DNA from: Agapetus fuscipes
Lineage: Eukaryota; Arthropoda; Insecta; Trichoptera; Glossosomatidae
NCBI GenBank assembly: GCA_951799405.1
Contig: OX637343.1
Span: 5,890,001 to 5,954,000, forward strand
Direction: 5' to 3'
DNA: 64,000 bases
Numbering within the stretch: the first letter of the stretch is position 1; the number at the start of each line of letters is the position of its first letter. Shown one piece after another: positions 59,563-64,000 of the stretch. Under the pieces are notes generated by a model. That model made no database searches, was not told the origin of the DNA, and saw only the letters and a program-made list of their open reading frames with translations. The position numbers and the translations under genes were made by a program.

Positions 59563-59685
59563 GTACGTACACATCACGCTGTCCTTGTGTATAGCCAACC
59601 CATCCTTCCATGCCATATACAAACTATAAGTGTATCAATGCTGATGATAGGAGACTTGTGACATTCGGTTTTGGCCCAAAACAAT

Positions 59686-59984
59686 GATTTAACCTTTTCG
59701 CTTCTAAATATTCCAGCTATTTGAATACCCCCAGTACGGAATACTTTTTTGAGCACATTATATACAACATTTATTGATTTCCTATGTTAATTGATTAACG
59801 ACATTTCAAACTATGTGAACAGCCACATGTATTAGTTATTCAAGAACAAAAATCACAAAGTTGTAGCACATATTTCCACTTGCAGTCTTTTGAATTCTTG
59901 AACACGGATGTAAGGATAAGTTCAAAGTTGGATGACGTCTATGATTGACAGCCACACTGTATGCAAGTCGACACTTGACGACTT
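59686..59984 (+). repeat. Direct repeat flanking exon 20, right copy
   Basis: AACCTTTTCGCTTCTAAATA to GACAGCCACACTGTATGCAAG. Period about 575 bp, with exon 20 between the copies. Confidence 0.9.
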
Positions 59985-60151
59985 ACACATACGAGTTTTG
60001 TTTTGTGGAGACGACATCTGTGTATTTTGCATGTGTAACTATGGGGTATATGAGCAACACATACTTGTAGAAGCAAGATGGTTTCAAGAGAGTTTCACAT
60101 GCAAAATACACAGATGTCGCTGCTCCACAAAACAAAACTCGTATGCAAAGT
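59985..60151. repeat. Inverted repeat, ~50-bp arms
   Basis: CATACGAGTTTTGTTTTGTG and ACATCTGTGTATTTTGCATG are mirrored by CATGCAAAATACACAGATGT and CACAAAACAAAACTCGTATG. Loop ~60 bp. Confidence 0.9.
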
Positions 60152-60234
60152 GTCTTTAGTTTTCACATATAAACCCCGAGTGTACACACACTTGCATCAC
60201 AGTTCTCCTCAAGATCATCTTCATCATCAAACTT

Positions 60235-60335
60235 CACGCTGAAGAAGTCCATTGTAGAAATGGGCGAAACGTCCGGAAGCTCCAGCTTCCACTGACCACG
60301 GCAACAGATCCCGGAAAACATCACTCCTTAAATGT
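60235..60335 (+). mobile_element. Penelope-like hairpin region
   Basis: CTGAAGAAGTCCATTGTAGA then AATGGGCGAAACGTCCGG: CTGAAGA at 60239-60245, a stem, GAAA at 60266-60269. Inverted partner at 53205. Confidence 0.55.
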
Positions 60336-60667
60336 CACATACCTACCGATTTTTTTTTAAATGTCACAAGTCTCTTCTGTCAGCTTGATAAAAAAATAAT
60401 CAATTAAACGTAGGAATAAATGTTTGGAAAATATTCAAAATTGATGTTAGTTGAGCTAGGTAGGATTCTATATTATATTGTATGCATATCAATAGGAAGA
60501 ATTGTTTTCTTGGAGAAATTATTCAAAACGATGCTGCCGCTTATTCAAATAAAGCCCTTATGGCTTACCGGATTAAGATCTATTTATGTAAAGCGCAATG
60601 TTTGGGTTTTGAATCATTTCTACCAGAAACTGCCGACAATATAAATTTGAAAAGACCGTAAAGTAGA

Positions 60668-60875
60668 ACGGGAGTGGAAGTCTCGACGGCCGTCAGGAGA
60701 TCTTACCCTACCTATTCGAAGATATAACGGAATAAAACATGGAGGTGCTTGAACAGCTGATTGTTGTTGCACATAAAATGTATCAGCTGTGGATACGCCA
60801 GCATGTTGTATTCTGTTCTATCTTCAAATAGATACGGTAAGATCTATTGACAGTCGTCGAGACTTCTACCCCAGA
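60668..60875. mobile_element. MITE with ~70-bp imperfect TIRs
   Basis: GGAAGTCTCGACGGCCGTCA and AGATCTTACC are mirrored by GGTAAGATCTATTGACAGTC and GTCGAGACTTCTACCCC. Confidence 0.85.
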
Positions 60876-61269
60876 ATGCAAAGAGGCAATACATTGCATA
60901 CTATAATCTATCCCACTGCCGAGTAATGAGGGCCATTGTAACACGAGTGCTAGTTTGGTGCCATGAGGCGCAGCGGAATGTTCTCAATACAAAATAATTA
61001 TAGAACAAATTTGTTATATACACATCATAAATAATTCCAACAGCCCGAGCTGCGTAAACATTTAAATGATAGGTATTGAACAGAAATACAAATCAATTAA
61101 AGTAATCAAGTTGAGGTTTTCTGTTAACAAAAATTTATGTAGTGATACTGCCTCTTTTTAATTCTTTCTGCTACTTTTCAGAGAGGCCATTATGTAAGGA
61201 AAAAATCTGAGTCATATAGAAACAAAGATGGCGATCTGGGATCTTTTTTGAAAATGAGATACGAAAATT

Positions 61270-61560
61270 AGTGGTCGGTCGGTTGGTAGAGTGCTTGCAT
61301 TGCATGCAGAGAACTCGGGTTCGAACCCCATCGAGGGTGTCAGAAATGATTTCCTGTTTCGGTGTTTATTTTCAAATCCAAAAATAAAATACCCGCTGAG
61401 GGTTTACTCAGCCTGGAAAAACTCCACTTTAACTGAAGTGGTTGGCGTAAGGCCGTCTCCCTTACCTGTGAAAATAAATTAGTTCCACTCGCCAAATGTG
61501 ACCCCTTTGGGGAAAACGCCCGCCAGAGTTACACTATATGTGTTCCTCAGTAGCATGGAG
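61270..61560 (+). mobile_element. SINE unit 2 copy
   Basis: Head GGTCGGTTGGTAGAGTGCTT with B-box GGGTTCGAACCCC at ~61318, body TTCCTGTTTCGGTGTTTATT, tail CACTCGCCAAATGTGACCCC. Confidence 0.9.
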
Positions 61561-61989
61561 CTTAGTAAATACATGGAAAGATGGGAAAATAATTTAATGT
61601 GTTTCCATGTATATTTATTACATTTTTGAAAAGAACAAATTACGTAGATCGCTGTCTATGATTCTGTAAGATTCAGTTGTAATAAAATTAACAATTCTTA
61701 ACAATAATGGTCCATACAAAATAAAATACTTAAGGTTAGTATGAATTTTTTATTTTTTTTCCGAGCTTATCAAGACAGCTCAAACAGAACTCATTCTCAG
61801 GATTTGAAATTTATGATAACAAAAAAATACTTTAGCAAATCCTTTAATATTTGACTCAAATGGTAGCTCCATTGAAAAGTCCAGAGAAAGGCTTTTATAA
61901 AATGAAAAAGAAAAAAAAAACATTTTCTAAATCTGAAAAAACTATGGTTCTAAATATTGACAATCAATTTTTGAAACCAGAATACATAG

Positions 61990-62180
61990 AGGCTTCGACA
62001 ACCAAAGGCAGTAAAGAGTCCGGACTTATAGCGCTGCGCTGCGTTGTGTTGTACTGAACATGTCTACACCTGTCAAACAGAGTAAACATGCTACCAGCGC
62101 GCGACGCTTTCTTGCTACATCCCAACGTCGCATTGTATAGTATTACAATTTTTTTTTGACACCTGTACCCGTAGTACAAG
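61990..62180 (-). mobile_element. Harbinger-like remnant, second copy
   Basis: The reverse complement carries CAATGCGACGTTGGG, GTTTGACAGGTGTAGACATG and CACAACGCAGCGCAGCGC, the same order as 36096-36190 plus 36458-36475 but without the SINE. Confidence 0.7.
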
Positions 62181-62194
62181 TTTTTTATAATACT

Positions 62195-62262
62195 CTAACA
62201 GGGCTATTCTGAGACATTTTAGTCGTCGGTTGAGCCCACACTTTGACAAACTAATGACGCCT
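62195..62262. mobile_element. Single end of the 31395-type MITE
   Basis: GGGCTATTCTGAGACATTTT and TTGAGCCCACACTTTGACAA with no second arm. Confidence 0.75.
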
Positions 62263-62664
62263 ATGTCTATGGTTCTATAAGTCTCACATTTAAAATATGC
62301 AAAATTGATTTGCAAAAATAAATGTTTTTTTTTTGTATCAAAAGATTGATTGCTCACATTTACAAAAATACATTTTTTGTACAACTTTTAACTGTCTCTC
62401 TATTTTTCTCTTAAAAAAAACTAAATTGAAAATTAAGCCCCGTGCACATGAAGGAACTGAGAATAATCTGGTCCCCTACTGAAATCACTTGCGAGTAGCT
62501 TTGTTAATCTTTATTCTATTTCTATTGGCACTATTATCGTCTCGATTAAACTGACTTTTGGATTTAAATAATCCAGCAAGAAACCGGGAATTATTCCTTA
62601 AAAAAGCTTGGCAAGGGTTCTTGAAGTGCGATTCACACCAAAACAAGGCTACAGTATCGATTAA

Positions 62665-62825
62665 TAAGAACTAGATGGACTAAGAAAGCAATCCTTAGGG
62701 ACGTATGAATGAGCTAACGCGCTCATAGGAAAAGAATCTAAATTCAGTCTATCTGTAACGATCCAACTGTCGACAGGTGTGTTTCCTAATAGGGAAAAAA
62801 TGCCATGCCGTGAAAACGCAAACAA
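62665..62825 (-). repeat. Repeat F, copy 3
   Basis: GAACTAGATGGACTAAGAAA and CCAACTGTCGACAGGTGTGTTTCC. Confidence 0.75.
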
Positions 62826-63024
62826 TTCAAGAAATCGTAACAACAAAATCGGAGTATCACTCCACTCGTAAATACCATTTTTTGTTAATGTTAAAGTAAA
62901 TTAAAATATTTTTTATCTGCACAAAGCAATAGCCACAAAACAATAGTTCCGCTAGCAAACTGACGGCCATTTTCTGTTGTAGACATGTTCTGATGATAGA
63001 ATATTGTATCTGATACCGTGACGT

Positions 63025-63120
63025 ATGAACGGAACATTTGCTCCACTCTCCACATGCGACCCCTTCGTGGAAAACGCAGAAAGAAGTTACACTGTATGTG
63101 TAGCTTAGTAGTGTTAGTAG
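63025..63120 (+). mobile_element. SINE unit 2 tail fragment
   Basis: CTCCACTCTCCACATGCGACCCCTTCG to TATGTGTAGCTTAGTAG. Confidence 0.82.
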
Positions 63121-63265
63121 CATAGCGTCTATATCTTAAACTCGCCAATAGGGTAATTGCAGTGGTAGGGAAAACAGTTGAAAATAATATGGTTGTGTAG
63201 AGTACATTTCAAGGATCACAACCATATATTTTTTAAGTAGTAAAAATAAAGATATCATTGATTGA

Positions 63266-64000
63266 GACGACATTGAGAGCATAGTCGAGAAATGGAGCCT
63301 AACTACACATGCATATGCAGATGACTGGCAGATTTACTCTCAGTGTCGACCACACATGGCAGGAGCTCTCAGTAACAGGGTGGCAGCTTGCATTGCGGAG
63401 ATCGGTGAATGGATGACAAACAATGGCCTGATCCTTAACATGGGTAAGACGGAAATTATGTGGGCGGCTACGTCCAGGCGTGATCATCTCCTGACAACAC
63501 GCGCACCACTCTCCATTGGGGGACAGCTGATTCAGCCGTCGGATTCAGTGAGACTTCTAGGAGTACCTCTGGATCGGAACCTCACAATGGGAGAGCAGTT
63601 GAATAACACGGTATCCTCCTCATTTTTTGAACTTCACCAGATAAAGGCAATCAGGAGATGTTTACCATCAGGGGCGGTCAAAACCCTGGTTAACGCTTTT
63701 GTGATGTCTCGGGTTGACTATTGCTCAACGCTGTATATAGGTCAGCCGAAAAAACAGTTCAGCCGGCTTCAATCTGTGCTGAACTCTGCAGCAAGACTCA
63801 TATTCGGGATGTCTAAATTTAACCAGATTACTCCATTGTTGAAAAAACTGCATTGGCTTCGTTTTCCGGAGAGGGTGGTCTACCGTGTTTGTCTGATGGT
63901 TTACAAAGCTGTCAATGGTATGGCTCCTTCATACTTGTCTGACATGTTCTCACGTGTTGAGATAGATTTGAGACGCCAAACTCTCAGATCTGCGGAGTGT
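63266..64000 (+). mobile_element. L2/CR1-like LINE reverse transcriptase, runs off window
   Basis: One continuous frame of ~245 codons to the window end. The catalytic box HAYADDWQIY is at 63308-63337. Then WMTNNGLILNMGKTEIMW, VRLLGVPLDRNLTM, FVMSRVDYCSTLYIG, LNSAARLIFG, LKKLHWLRFPERVVYRVCLM and VYKAVNGMAPSYLSDMFS. This series is typical of the L2/CR1 group. A stop at 63263 and missing upstream domains indicate a 5' truncation. A start codon was not assigned because none is expected. Confidence 0.9.

Larger units (their letters stand above)
55700..56910. repeat. Degenerate minisatellite CATCACTGTCATCTACTG, interrupted
   Basis: Variants of CATCACTGCCATCTACTGTA recur for over 1 kb after exon 17. 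They are interrupted by a SINE unit 2 tail (55795-55955) and a piggyBac-like MITE (56238-56532). Confidence 0.88.

Noticed and set aside
57171..57188. 18-bp perfect palindrome GAGCGCGGATCCGCGCTC as a regulatory site
   Set aside because: Isolated in an intron with no partner motif; one such palindrome in 64 kb does not support a function.
59563..63265. Next Cadps exon (the MHD1 start, AFAW-like)
   Set aside because: Searched by eye on the + strand for a GC-rich stretch encoding the family motif; only repeats were found, so the exon is placed beyond the window.

Overview
This window looks like nuclear DNA of an invertebrate animal, most likely an arthropod or another ecdysozoan. The evidence is a many-exon gene with GT-AG introns, AT-rich introns full of transposon debris (tRNA-derived SINEs, RTE-like and L2/CR1-like LINE pieces, many MITEs), and one protein whose sequence reads like the arthropod form of a conserved animal neuronal factor. 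The species cannot be fixed from the sequence.

One cellular gene is recognisable, on the + strand: the calcium-dependent secretion activator CAPS (Cadps, unc-31 in nematodes), which primes dense-core vesicles for regulated exocytosis. I place 20 coding exons between the ATG at 14501 and a donor at 59562. All junction phases agree, and together they give exactly 2724 nt, or 908 codons. They cover the acidic N-terminus, a Q/A- and P/S-rich disordered stretch, the conserved N-terminal region, the C2 domain (exons 10-13), the PH domain (exons 14-15) and the segment leading to the MUN/MHD1 region. The C-terminal third lies beyond the window. A splice acceptor five bases before the ATG predicts at least one upstream 5' UTR exon. 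The first coding exons are small, and two introns exceed 11 kb (21954-33161 and 34291-47047).

Layout: 1-14495 is upstream DNA or the 5' UTR intron, with no recognised gene. 14496-21953 holds exons 1-6. 21954-33161 is a long intron with a Tigger-like element, a LINE and several MITEs. 33162-34290 holds exons 7-9. 34291-47047 is a second long intron with a Harbinger remnant, an RTE reading frame and a candidate 27-nt microexon. 47048-59562 holds exons 10-20, densely spaced and mixed with SINEs. 59563-64000 is the next intron, ending inside an L2/CR1-like LINE reverse transcriptase that runs off the window.

The most noteworthy observations are: phase-preserving candidate microexons inside Cadps introns; two degenerate intronic copies of Cadps exons (4 and 14); a tRNA-derived SINE family that carries at least three interchangeable 3' ends, one matching the 3' end of a LINE in the same window and one containing a second tRNA-like promoter; nested insertions whose target-site duplications can be read directly (a 9-bp TSD Mutator-like element inside a SINE, hAT-like elements with 8-bp TSDs, a TTAA piggyBac-like MITE, a 4-bp TSD MITE); and several hairpins resembling the hammerhead-ribozyme core, possibly from Penelope-like elements, two of them forming a palindrome with 100-bp arms. 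I saw no CRISPR array, functional tRNA or rRNA gene, or prokaryote-type operon.
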